Assembly (NCBI GenBank): GCA_035578905.1
Contig: JAQJVL010000004.1
Span: 8,478,144 to 8,542,143 of the forward strand
DNA length: 64,000 nucleotides
DNA from: Stictocephala bisonia
Lineage: Eukaryota; Arthropoda; Insecta; Hemiptera; Membracidae
Direction: 5' to 3'
Part shown: positions 37,551 through 49,800 of the stretch, piece by piece
How the letters are laid out: every line of letters starts with the position of its first letter
Numbering within the stretch: position 1 is the stretch's first letter
Notes under the pieces: generated by a model
What the model was told of the DNA's origin: nothing
Databases searched by the model: none
Seen by the model: only the letters and a program-made list of their open reading frames with translations
Position numbers and translations under genes: made by a program

Positions 37551-38697
37551 TGCATCCTGATATCTTGTTTTCAGCTTAATAAATATGGGTTTCAATCATT
37601 AATCAACATTTAAACTAATGACGCGATCATATTTAGTAGCCACAAGCAAGCGTAATGTATATATGCGTGTTTTGTATACAATATCTTATAAAACTGCTGG
37701 TTAAAATGATTATTTGATATCAGTAAATTCCTACCTCATAGTGTATCCTCAATGTTACATAATGTTACTATACATTATCTTTGGACACATATAGCTACTT
37801 TTATGTATATCATGAACGTATTATTTCAGAATATTATTTTCTTTTAATTCCCTGAAAGACACGAATCGACTGCAGAAAGAGTAGACCATTGCGCAAGGAA
37901 ATTGCAAATGAAAACTGAACGCCAATGTATCGCAGGTGGATTCGACAGCTATTGAGAAACCTTTACGTGGCATTGATATGAATGTGGCAGCTGAAAATAT
38001 TTCTAGCTGCCGATATAATTTCATCATAAGCTATAAATATTTACACATATTTATGAAGTTACCCGTATCATGTTGGTAAGCTGTTGGGGAGATTAACAAG
38101 TTGGATACCAATAGAGAGGCAATACATAACTCCAATGTTTTATTACGTACATTGTTTCTGTTAGTAGTTTGACATATGGTTGTATGAATTGAATATTTTT
38201 TGCAATTGCACGTGTAATTACTTTACCACTGCACTTGTAGTGATGTTCGCTGTATTTTAATATTATGACTTAATTGAAAATTAAGAATTAGGTTCTGTAC
38301 TTAATAAGCTGCTTAGAAAGTGACCTACTGAAATCAACGTACAAGAGATATGTATTGTGTGGTGGAAATGAGTTAGAGAACTACTTTTTCTCATCTGTCA
38401 TTCCATTTAAACATTGTCAAGGCAACTAGGAAGGTGGTAGGTCATGGGCTTGTGGCACACTAGCAAGCTCCACCCGCTATGGCATTAGTGCCAGTTTATT
38501 AATTGACAAACGTCTCTTACACTCCCTAGTATATTTAATGAAGGTGTCTTGTATACAAAATTGTATATATGATAAAGTGCCTATTTTATTTTCGTAAGAA
38601 CACATTTATTCGTTTTTACACATAAGTTTTAATTTAAAAAAATAATTTATATTGATAGCCCTCTCAAACTAAGGCGAATGTTTTCTTGCAGGTGGTG
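37551..38697. other. Non-coding DNA upstream of the first exon
   Basis: No gene recognised. The last part is a pyrimidine-rich tract ending TTTTCTTGCAG at 38691, a good splice acceptor. If so, this is intron or upstream sequence of the exon that follows. The minus-strand frame at 37821-38027 is unassigned. Confidence 0.45.
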
Positions 38698-38930
38698 ATG
38701 GAGCACCGAAGTCTCATTGTGACGGCTATTCTGTCCACTCTTGGCGTTGTCTTGGTCTTGGCCGTTGCCCTTTACATATTCTTCTGGTGCCACAAGCGTC
38801 GTCGCAAGAGGGACGACGTTGACAGTGAAGACGGCGCATCCAGGATGGAACCCACGGTTCACAAAGTTAAGGAATCCAAGAACGGCTTTCTAAATTTCAA
38901 AACACCCCTAATATCTACGAAGACTTTAGG
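38698..38930 (+). CDS. First coding exon of a single-pass membrane protein, synaptotagmin-like layout
   Basis: The best host-gene candidate. An acceptor (TTTTCTTGCAG, ending 38691) is followed six bases later by ATG (38698). The frame stays open for 77 codons plus two bases, up to a donor (AGG|GTATGT, GT at 38931). The protein starts MEHRSLIVT. A hydrophobic segment at residues 6-30 (containing STLGVVLVLAVALYIFFW) makes one membrane helix. CHKRRRKR (31-38) is a basic stop-transfer signal. An acidic/basic linker (DDVDSEDG) and the conserved-looking FLNFKTPLISTKTLG follow. GC content is far above the flanks. A short lumenal N-terminus, a helix and a basic juxtamembrane stretch resemble synaptotagmins, but no C2 domain is in view, so the family is inferred. 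The frame is also open upstream through the acceptor, so the true start could lie in an earlier exon. Confidence 0.7.
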
Positions 38931-40061
38931 GTATGTGCAAACATGGAATATTTCTCATTATTTTAATATAAGTTTATTTTTACGTTAACAATAAATGCTT
39001 ACAATGGCAACATATGTCCAATTTTAGAATTACAGTTGTGGATTCTGTTTAAATTGAAAACCTGTAATAATATTTAGGATTTTACTACAAAATAATACTA
39101 TCAATATGACTTTTATTTTCGTGGATATTTATTTATCTTAATTAAAGATTTAATGGTTATGTAGAAATACTTCGATCCATATTTTACTGATATATATGCT
39201 GCATTCGTAAAACAAAATATGTACTAAGATTTAGTCAGAATTTTACCATACTCATATTGTACTCAGAAACCAAAACATATTCAACCTGGATTTATGGAAA
39301 CTCTTTTAAAGAAAAAAAGCTTCGTGAATTGTCTTCAAATTACCCTCTACGTTATTTCAACATAACTTAGTAGGGGAAGATAATAAATGATAATTAATTG
39401 GGTTGGACCAAGGCAATAATAATTACCCCTTACAAAATGTTAATACAGGTTTTAGGTTAGGTTGGGTTAGGTTAGGCTAGTATAGTATAGTAATTTTAAC
39501 CCAAATGATATTTTACCTTATATATTATGTTAATTAAAAGTAAATTTAAAATTCTGTTTCCCTTTAATCTTTTTTTTTCATTAATTTTGAAAATTAAATA
39601 GATATATGAGTTCATAGGTGTATAATATTTCATTCTTGTTACTATAGCAATATTTATCATTCTAATTAGCACGTGGAAGATGAAACTGATGAATAATATT
39701 TTGCAATATTTGATACTCTAATAACCACATAAATAATATTGTCACTTATCCAACTTGGATTCATATTGAAAGAGGCAATCTTACGATTCTCATCAGTCTC
39801 AGGTATAAAAATAGCTCATTTATAAATCATACAGTAAATATATACCTATTACTATATGATGTACCACAAAAAGTAATCAACCAATTACCAAATCAATCTG
39901 GTAATTATGAAATCAAGTAATGAAATGTGGTACAATGTGAATATTATAATTTAACCGAAGCTTGTACAGTCACTAATTAATTTGTACAATTATTAACAGA
40001 ACAGTTATTTTATCAATGCCTGTTTATTTAAATAATTTTTATTTTAACATTTTCAACCTAG
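38931..40061 (+). other. Probable phase-2 intron
   Basis: Starts GTATGT and ends TTTTCAACCTAG. It is AT-rich and contains a short TTAGG-like tract at 39451-39480. Removing it keeps the reading frame open from the first exon into the second. Confidence 0.6.
39451..39480 (+). repeat. Short interstitial TTAGG-like tract
   Basis: TTTAGGTTAGGTTGGGTTAG and GTTAGGCTAG: a few degenerate copies of the insect telomere pentamer inside the probable intron. Confidence 0.6.
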
Positions 40062-40117
40062 AACGATGCTCAGGGGCGCTGACAACGTCGGGCGATACGG
40101 TTACTCAGCACCCCTGG
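40062..40117 (+). CDS. Second exon of the same gene (predicted)
   Basis: A 56-nt GC-rich island in AT-rich DNA between an acceptor (CAACCTAG, ending 40061) and a strong donor (CTGG|GTGAGG, GT at 40118). The first exon leaves two bases of a codon; the first base here completes a glycine codon and the frame continues without stops as TMLRGADNVGRYGYSAPL, leaving one base for the next exon. Phase agreement on both sides is the main support. No domain is recognisable in so short a piece. The next exon is not visible in the window. Confidence 0.55.
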
Positions 40118-41911
40118 GTGAGGGGGCTGTCGGTGTTTTATCAAAACATAAGTTTACAAGCATGACAGCGTGATTTTAATGATACCAATTGACGTAGAAG
40201 ATTGTTTTATAGTTCATATTGCAAAATAGTGATTACAAGAAAATAAATTCAAACCGACTACACGATGTCTGATCAAATATCGTGTCTCAGCAGCGTAAGT
40301 TTTCAGGAAAGTAGCCAAATCTTTATAAATTACAGCAGACTCCTCGAGACTTAGTTGACGAAATAGTTTTACCAAGCAGTCGACCTTCTGCTTTTATTTT
40401 CTTATTCCAAAAAAATAGAAAAACATTTTATGATTGCTGACATGCTCCAACGACTTACCTTAGTCGTTCTCCCTTATAAGGGAGAAAGTTATTATTTGTT
40501 AATATATCTTTATTTTTTAAAAATATGATCATATTGTAGTTTACCTAAGGCTGAGTTTATATTTATTCATTTTAAGGAGAGTAGAGTGAATTGGCAAGGA
40601 TGGTAAAGTAATTTCTTAAATATCAAATGGTCGCACTTTAGATGCGGAATGAAGTTCCCAACTTTATGAAGAACAGAGTGTTGATACTTTTTTCAGCCTC
40701 CTGAAATGTTTTACTAATGAAAACACATATCTACAACTCTCGTATATTGTTATGCCATTTTCCCTCTTTTAATCTATCAAATAATTTAATAGATCCAGCA
40801 CAATCGGGACGACTACATGTAAATAACCTATTTTGGCCGTAGACCTAGTCAGTAGCTAATGATAAATGCTTTATTTAATAAGGCCAAGTTCGGACCATTG
40901 GGTCCTCTCGTACTCTTGCCGTCAAGTGAGAAGACAACACTTTAGCTAGAGGGTACTGTCTATATTTTATTTACATTATTATGATTTGTAACTCAGGTCA
41001 GTAAAAGTTTTGAGACATGGGCCCTTTGGCCGTGGTCGATCAAACTAATTGGAACCAAATTATACTCATAATGTTTCAGCAACCGTGATTTAATAAATAC
41101 GTAATGAGAGAATTCTTTTTACAAGTTGTTACTTATATGATGACAATTATATTTTGTTTGGTAACGTGTTGTACATTTGCATATTTTATCCAGTAGCTGT
41201 CGTAGGTTTGTATTAATTTTTTATGTTCATACCGTAATTTTAATTCACAGATATTAATTATTTTCACACAGATCACAATATAGTATATTATTAACATTAA
41301 TGCAACCAAAAGGCTGCGCTAATAATAAGAAAGTGTTGCTTGAAAATACTTCTTTTTTACTGAAAAGAAAACACCGACAGAGTGATTGATAAACATATTA
41401 ATTCAAATATACTATGTTAAACAGAATAAAAGGGATGTTAAAAAGTTAAGAAAATATTTAAAGAACAGTAATGAATGCATGACTAAGCCTTTAGGGCTTA
41501 GAATCAAGCACCCATTCAAGGAAACTGGCGGTAGAAAATCGATATAGACCTTGGAGCTATTCTTTCCCTGAGCCTGGATTAATTTATGATGATTAATATA
41601 ACACTCTAACAGCCATCTTTTCAGGCGAACGACTTACCACTTCAAATATTCGTTAGCAATTTAACATTTCATTTTTTATATTTTTATCTTTTTTTCAATT
41701 AGTTTCTTTACATGACGGTTTCATGTCTCATTTGCCTACTGTTAACAGACAAATATGTCTCATTACTATTTTGTTTTTCACTATTTTTTTTATACTGTAA
41801 TACAATTAAACTGTTTGAGAAGCCACTTTCTAGGAGGATGAACGGGACCATAATTTCAATGATTAGTAGTTGAACTATTGTTTTATTACCACTATTACAC
41901 TTAAAATAGTT
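40118..41911. other. AT-rich non-coding DNA, probably intronic
   Basis: Begins with the donor GTGAGG. No further exon was found. A 14-base antisense match to the sarcin-ricin loop consensus of large-subunit rRNA lies at 40901-40914 (see findings). Confidence 0.45.
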
Positions 41912-42236
41912 AATTGCCCATCACTGGCCATACTGACCATACCAATGGCCATATTGGCCATACAAATACCAATGGCCATATTGGCCATACCAATACCAAT
42001 GGCCATATTGGCCATATTAATACCAATGGCCATATCAATATCAATACCTATAGCCATACCAATACCAACGGCAAAATTGGCCATACCAACACCGATTGCC
42101 ATATTGGTCATATCAACACCAATGGCCATTTTGACCATACCAATACCAATGGCCATATTTACCATACAAATAACAATGGCCATATTGGCCATACCAATGA
42201 CCATATTGGCCATACCAATACCAATGGCCATATAGT
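41912..42236. repeat. GGCCATATTGGCCAT minisatellite
   Basis: Irregular 18- and 24-bp units built from ACCAATGGCCATATTGGCC and ATACCAATACCAATGG. The unit contains the near-palindrome GGCCATATTGGCC, so single strands can fold repeatedly. Unit lengths are multiples of six, which keeps frames open on both strands; not a gene. Confidence 0.88.
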
Positions 42237-42892
42237 GATATGTTAAGATTAATAGAACGATTTGTTATTATACTAATTAATAAAATATAAACTATTTACT
42301 TTTTAGTGTATACTTGAATTTTAATTAATTTTGGTCCCCTCTGACAAGTATTTAAATACTATATCGAGCCAATTAAATGTATATTTTGAAAAGAAACGTA
42401 TTCTGTATTCTGTGAATCACTTCTACTCTTTTACACTCAGCCATCAGAGGTACCTTAGCAATGTAAATGTGTTTTATTATTGATTTAGAATTTTCAAGTC
42501 GGAAGTTGTAAAAACTAGCAAAACATGTAAATGTAATGCAGTTTAAACCAGCTGTGGTTGCGGGCCTCTCTAACTATCAACATTTCCTATTAGATGGAAT
42601 AGTTTTTATGTTACGTTATGCACGAGAGGGAGGGGTTTGAGATTTTGCTAAATCAGGCTTAGGGTAAATTTAATGGGGAAATGTTAAGCCATTTGGGTGG
42701 GTAATTAATGTAGTTGTCTTGTAGTTGGTCTGGAAAGCGGTTTAAGGAGAGAGAGAGATTGACATCTGAAAAAATAAACTTGGGTGTGACATAGAGTCTT
42801 TATACATTTGCATGGGATCTGGGTCTCTGGATAATTATCACCAAGATTTATGACTGTTATAGAGATTACCACGTAGTCACCGTAAATACTAA
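42237..42892. other. Non-coding DNA
   Basis: Nothing recognised between two arrays. Confidence 0.45.
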
Positions 42893-43622
42893 TGCCACTG
42901 TACGTGTATGGGTGGGCGTGTGGGTCAATACCACTGTACGTGTATGTGTGGGTGGGTGGGTTAACCACTGTACGTGTATGTGTGGGCTTGTGGGTCAATA
43001 CCACTGTACGTGTATGGGTGGGCGTGTGGGTCAATACCACTGTACGTCTATGGATGGGCGTGTGGGTCAATACCACTGTACTTGTATGTGTGGGCGGGTG
43101 GGTCAGTACCACTGTACGTATATGTGTGGGTCAATACCACTGTACGTGTATGGGTGGGCGTGTAGGTCAATACCACTGTACGTATATGTGTGGGCGGGTG
43201 GGTCAATACCACTGTACGTGTATGTGTGGGCGTGTGGGTGAATACCACTGTACGTGTATGGGTGGGCGTGTGGGTCCATACCACTGTACGTGTATGTGTG
43301 GGCGAGTCATCACCACTGTATGTGTTTGGGTGGGCGGGTGGGTCAATACCACTGTACGTGTATGTGTGGGCGGGTGGGTCTATACCACTATACGTGTATG
43401 GATCGTTGGGTGGGTCAATACTACTGCACGTGTATGTGTGGGTGGGCGAGTCCTTACCACTCTACGTGTATTTCATCACCACTCTACGTGTATGGGAGGG
43501 TTGGCGGGTCATCACCACTGTACGTGTATGGGTGGGCAGGCAGGTCATCACCAGTGTACGTATATGGGTGGGTGGGTGGTTCAGCACCACTGCACGTGTA
43601 TGGGTAGGTGGGTAGGTCAATA
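42893..43622 (-). repeat. 36-bp minisatellite, inverted orientation, G-rich on + strand
   Basis: About 20 units reading TACGTGTATGGGTGGGCGTG then TGGGTCAATACCACTG, the reverse complement of the unit in the 12- and 47-kb arrays. The + strand carries runs such as GGGTGGGCGGGTGGG (43328-43342) and GGGTGGGTGGG (about 42950-42961). Most units keep three G-tracts because GCGTG replaces GCGGG. The last units (from about 43460) contain a shortened one ending in TTTCATCACC. Confidence 0.92.
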
Positions 43623-43639
43623 ATTTAACTACGTACGTC

Positions 43640-44335
43640 AATGATACTATTGAACGTGTATGGGCGGGTGGGGGTATCAGAACTACTGTGCGTGTATGGG
43701 CGGCTGGGTTGGTCAACACTATTGTACGTGTATGGGTGAGTTGCAGGGTCAATACAACTGTGCGTGTATGGGAGGGTGGGGAGTCAATACTACTGTGCTT
43801 GTATGGGCGGCTGGGACGGTCAATACTATTGTAACTGTATGGGCGGGTGGGAGGGGGTCAATACTACTGTGCGTGTAGGGGCGGCTGGGTCGGTCAATAC
43901 TATTGTACGTGTATGGACGGGTGGGGGTTGGGTTAATACAGATATTCTGTGATACTACTGTGCGTGTATGGGCGGCTGGGTCGGTCAATAGTATTGTACG
44001 TGTATGGGTAGGTGGGGTGGTCATTATTACTGTGCGTGTATGGGCAGCTGTGTCGGTTAATACTATTGTACTTCTATGGGAAAGTGGGGGGAGGTCAATA
44101 CTACTGTGCGCGTATGGGTCGGTCAATACTATTGTACGTGTATGTGCAGGTTGGGGGTGGTCAATACTACTGTACGTGTATGGGCGGCCGGGTCTGTCAA
44201 TACTATTGTAAGTGTATGGGTGGGTGGGGTGGTCAATATTACTCTGCGTGTATGGGCGGCTGGGGTAAATCGATTATTACTGAACCTGATTTATTACTGA
44301 ACGTCTATGGATGGGAGGGTGGGTTATTGTCTGAT
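43640..44335 (-). repeat. 36-bp family, dimeric subarray
   Basis: Continues the inverted array with two alternating unit types. One contains ACTATTGTACGTGTATGGGC, the other ACTACTGTGCGTGTATGGGC, with linkers GGCTGGGTCGGTCAAT and GGGTGGGGGTCAAT, giving an approximate 72-bp dimer. More diverged than the block to its left. Confidence 0.85.
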
Positions 44336-44415
44336 TTTAGACATTAAACAGATATTGTCTGATTTAGACATTAAACAGATATTGTCTAGACAGATATTGT
44401 CTGATTTTAGACGTT
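44336..44415. repeat. Short 26-30-bp direct repeats
   Basis: Three or four copies of ATTGTCTGATTTTAGACATT and CAGATATTGTCT in imperfect tandem. Confidence 0.7.
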
Positions 44416-44539
44416 AAAAATACTGTTTGTTGGGGTTAGTGAGAGATTGGCACTTATAAGACTAGGCCAACAGGAAGAAGAGATAAACAGGCACACTCCT
44501 TCTCCTTGCAAACCTCTACCAAACAACCCCTTGCACACA

Positions 44540-44695
44540 ACGTTAGTACCATTGAACGTGAAGGAGTGTGTGGGTGGATAAGTGCCACTGTACGTGAATG
44601 GGTGTATGGGTTAGTACCACTGAACGGGAATGGGTGGGTGGGTCTGTACCACTATACGTGAATGGGTGGTCCGGTTGGTCAATACCACTGTAAGG
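44540..44695 (-). repeat. Degenerate 36-bp-family units
   Basis: About four diverged units with ACCACTGTACGTGAATGGGTG and ACCACTATACGTGAATGG in the same orientation as the array at 42.9 kb; an eroded outer edge. Confidence 0.75.
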
Positions 44696-45073
44696 TTTCC
44701 CTTCGCTGCTGAAACTCCTATGTGCTAAACCCGCAGGTCACTTTTTACCTGGCCCAATCATAGTTTGTTTTATGATGAGACTGAAGACCTTTTAATCTGT
44801 AGAACACAGGTGTTCAAAATACTTCCATACACACCTCAGTAGTGTTCACAGGAGACAGTTGAATGACTTACTCAGCAATAATTACTTCAACGTGTTCCGT
44901 TTCTCGATTGTCTCGAACATAGTTTAATACATCTTTGATTGTTCGTCAATTTATTTGTGATTTAGTAGATATGGAACTTTGATTATTTTCGCTTAATGAC
45001 TACAATCAAAAATGTGTTATTTAATTACAAGTTGATATTTGTATGTAGTATAATCTAAAAAGTTCCAAAATGT
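44696..45073. other. Non-coding DNA
   Basis: Nothing recognised. Confidence 0.4.
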
Positions 45074-45597
45074 AATTTGATACTGTGACTTTGTTATTAA
45101 ATTTAATACTTTTACTTTGTTATTAAATTTGATACTTTGACTTTGTTATTAAATTTGATACTGTGACCTTGTTATTAAATTTGACAGTTTGACTTTTTTA
45201 TTAAATTTGATACTGTGACTTTGTAATTAAATTTGATACTGTGACTTTGTTATTAAATTTGATAGTTTGACTTAGTTAATAAATTTGATACTGTGACTTT
45301 GTTATTAAATTTAATACTGTTACTTTGTTATTAAATTTGATACTGTGACTTTGTTATTAAATTTGATACTTTGACTTTGTTATTAAATTTGATACTGTGA
45401 CTTTGTTTTTAAATTTGATACTGTGACTTTGTTATTAAATTTGATATTGTGACTTTGTTATTAAATTTGATAATGTGACTTTGTTATTAAATTTGATATT
45501 GTGACTTTCTTATTAAATTTGATACTGTGACTTTGTTATTAAATTTGATACTGTGACTTTGTTATTAAATTTGATACTGTGACTTTGTTATTAAATG
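45074..45597. repeat. 26-bp AT-rich minisatellite
   Basis: About 20 units of 26 bp containing TTTGATACTGTGACTTTG and TTATTAAA, highly uniform with scattered single-base variants. The unit length is not a multiple of three, so all frames close quickly. Confidence 0.95.
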
Positions 45598-46879
45598 TAT
45601 GACACTAATGATACTATTACCGCCGTGGTGTACCGTTCTCAACACGTACTAGTATTACATTTTTGCGTCCAAAGAAAATCGTCCTGATAGAAGTCACTTC
45701 TTCCCTCTATACTCACAAAGTACTATTTTGTACAAAAGCCGTTGAAGAATGATCCCCAATGTATTTTACCCTTCTGAATAAATAGGGAATGTAAATTCTT
45801 CCTATTAAATTTATTTTAGTTTTTTAGATTAGTATTTTTTTTTTTTATTTCAGCACGTCGATATTTAGCCAATATGTTAGTTTCATGTTTACAATGTTCA
45901 GTTTATTTTTACTGCTATTTGTAATTATTAGTTTCCCTATGTAAATTTAGTTTTTTTTACATTTATTTTCTTTTTTCCATATTTATGTAATGATATACAG
46001 TGTACGGTTGACTGTACTTCATAAATGATACTACAGTAAATAAATCTATTGTAGGTGTATATAATCAAGGGTATTACTAAGCAGTTCAGTAGAAGCTCAA
46101 TATGTTCAAATCGTACTAAGGTGAAACACAACTTTGATCTACTAACATTATTTTAAATTATTATGTGAAAGATAAGGAGGTATCTCTATGAATTGTACCC
46201 TGAAGAGTTATCCTATTCACATATGCAAAGTCCCCTAAAATATCAGTGAAATAATTCATGGCATCATTTTGTTTAATTAACATAAATGATTTACCCTCTA
46301 GTTGGTTTGCAGAAGTATTGAACCATTCGTCAAAGCTACTAAGGTGAATGAAAATAAAGTGAGAAACTCTTTGATGTTAGCTTAAGTGCATTGTAATATT
46401 ATTAAAATGCCATCGTAAAACACTACAAAAACATATTAATAATATACTTAATTGAACTCAATGTTATTAAATTATTAATATTATTTAATAAAATAATAAA
46501 AGTATTAAGATTATTATATTTAATACTTTTCACTTCATGTGGATGTAGACTTGTAAAAAATAGGAATTTTAATTCCAATACATGTCGTCTAACCTACCAG
46601 TTGGCTCAATTTCGCTACCAAATTGTTTTAGTTGGTTAGTTTATCTCTGTACGTAATTTAAAACAGTTTGACGATGTAATGTTATATAAAATGCCCAACA
46701 ACTCTGGGCATTTCAACTAAACACTATTTTCAGGAAAATTGGTTTTTCATGTATATAAGTATTAACTTATGCAAGAAAACCTACTTATAAGTGGACTTTG
46801 TTTTTCACACTTTTTTAGTGTTTGAACAATGAGTAAAATTTGATGTAATGAATCATTTTACATATAACTTTAGCCACGT
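45598..46879. other. AT-rich non-coding DNA
   Basis: Nothing recognised between the 26-bp array and the large 36-bp array. Confidence 0.45.
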
Positions 46880-49800
46880 ATGGTGGTATTTACCCAACCG
46901 TCCGGCAAAACACGTACAATGGTATTCACCCTTCCACCCTTCCATACACGTACAGTGGTATTCACCCATCCACCCTCCCATACATATACAGTGGTTTTCA
47001 CCCATCCACCCTTCCATACACGTACAGTGGTTTTCACCCATCCACCCTTCCATACACATACAGTAGTATTCACCCATTCACCCTTCCATACACGTGCAGT
47101 GGTATTCACCCAACCGTCCACCCAAACACGTACAGTGGTATTCACCCATCCACCCTTCCATACATATACAGTAGTATTCACCCAACTGTCCACCCAAACA
47201 CGTACAGTGGTATTCACCCAACCGTCCACTCAAACACGTACAGTGGTATTCACCAATCCACCCTTCCATACACGTACAGTGGTATTCACCCATCCACCCT
47301 TCCATACACGTACAGAGGTATTCACTTGTCCACCCTTCTATACATGTACAGTGGTATTCACACATCCACCCTTCCATACACATACAGTGGTGTTCACCCA
47401 TTAACCCTTTCATACACGTGCAGTGGTATTCACCCAACCGTCCACCCATACACGTACAGTGGTATTCACCCATCCACCCTTCCATACACGTACAGTGGTA
47501 TTCACCCATGCACCCTTCTATACATGTACAGTGGTATTCACCCATCCACCCTTCCATACACATACAGTGGTGTTCACCCATTAACCCTTTCATACACGTG
47601 CAGTGGTATTCACCCAACCGTCCACCCATACACGTACAGTGGTATTCACCCGTCCACCCTTCCAAACACGTACAGTGGTATTCACCCAACTGTCCACCCA
47701 AACACGTACAGTGGTATTCACCCGTCCACCCTTCCAAACACGTACTCTGGTATTCACCCAACCGTCCACTCAAACACGTACAGTGGTATTCACCCATCCA
47801 CCCTTCCAAACACGTGCAGTGGTATTCACCCAAACACCCTTCCATACACGTGCAGTGGTATTCACCCAACCGTCCACTCATACACGTACAGTGGTATTCA
47901 CCCGTCCACTCTTCCAAACACGTACAGTGGTATTCACCCAACTGTCCACCCAAACACGTACAGTGGTATTCACCCATCCACCCTTCCATACACATACAGT
48001 GGTATTCACCCTTCCATAAACGTGCAGTGGTATTCATCCAAACACCCTCCCATACACGTGCAGTGGTATTCACCCAACCGTCGACCCATACACGTACAGT
48101 GGTATTCACCCGTCCACCCTTCCAAACACGTACAGTGGTATTCACCCAACTGTCCACCCAAACACGTACAGTGGTATTCACCGTTCCACCCTTCCAAACA
48201 CGTACAGTGGTATTCACCCAACTGTCCACCCAAACACGTACAGTGGTATTCACCCGTCCACCCTTCCAAACACGTACAGTGGTATTGACTTATCCACCCT
48301 CCCATACATATACAGTGGTATTCACCCTTCCATACACGTGCAGTGGTATTCAACAATCCACCCTTCCAAACACGTACAGTGGTATTCACCCAACTGTCCA
48401 CCCAAACACGTACAGTGGTATTCACCCGTCCACCCTTCCAAACACGTATTCTGGTATTCACACAACCGTCCACTCAAACACGTACAGTGGTATTCAACCA
48501 TCCACCCTTCCGAAAACGTACAGTGGTATTCACCCATCCACCCTTCCATACACATACAGTGTTATTCACCCTTCCATACACATACAGTGGTATTCACCCA
48601 TCCACCCTTCCATACACATACAGTGGTATTCAGCCTTCCATACACATACAGTGGTATTCACCCATCCACCCTTCCATACACATACAGTGGTATTCACCCT
48701 TCCATACACGTACAGTGGTATTCACCCATCCACCCTTCCATACACATACAGTGGTATTCACCCTTCCATACACGTGCAGTGGTATTCAACCATCCACCCT
48801 TCCATACACGTACAGTGGTATTCACCCATCCACCCTTCCATACACGTACAGTGGTATTCACCCATCCACCCTTCCATACACATACAGTGGTGTTCACCCA
48901 TTAACCCTTTCATACACGTGCAGTGGTATTCACCCAACCGTCCACCCATACACGTACAGTGGTATTCACCCGTCCACCCTTCCAAACACGTACAGTGGTA
49001 TTCACCCAACTGTCCACCCAAACACGTACAGTGGTATTCACCCGTCCACCCTTCCATACACATACAGTGGTATTCACCCATCCACCCTTCCATACACGTG
49101 CAGTGGGGTTCACCCAACCGTCCACCCAAACACGTACAGTGGTATTCAACCATCCACCCTTCCATACACGTACAGCGGAATTCACCCAACTGTCCACCCA
49201 AATACGTACAGTGGTATTCAACCATCCACCCTTCCATACACGTACAGTGGTATTCAACCATCCACCCTCCCATACACGTACAGTGGTATTCATCCATCCA
49301 CCCTTCCATACACGTGCAGTGGTATTCACCCAACCGTCCACCCAAACACGTACAGTGGTATTCACCCGTCCACCCTTCCATACACGTACAGTGGTATTCA
49401 CCCAACTGTCCACCCAAACACGTACAGTGGTATTCACCCGTCCACCCTTCTAAACACGTACAGTGGTATTCACCCAACCGTCCACCCATACACGTAAAGT
49501 GGTATTCACCCGTCCACCCCTCCATACATGTACAGTGGTATTCACCTAACTGTCCACCCAAACACGTACAGTGGTATTCACCCGTCCACCCTTCCAAACA
49601 CGTACAGTGGTATTCACCCAACCGTCCACCCATACACGTACAATAGTATTCACCCGTCCACCCTTCCAAACACGTACAGTGGTATTCATCCAACCGTCCA
49701 CCCATACACTTACAGTGGTATTCACCCATCCACCCTTCCATACACGTACAGTGGTATTCAACCATCCACCCTTCCATACACGTACAGTGGTATTCAATCA

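Noticed and set aside
41870..42246. Frames of about 110-121 codons in the GGCCATATTGG array
   Set aside because: Simple repeat translated in several frames on both strands.
42705..44347. Many overlapping frames on both strands of the inverted array
   Set aside because: Same reason as the large array: multiples of three and stop-free units.
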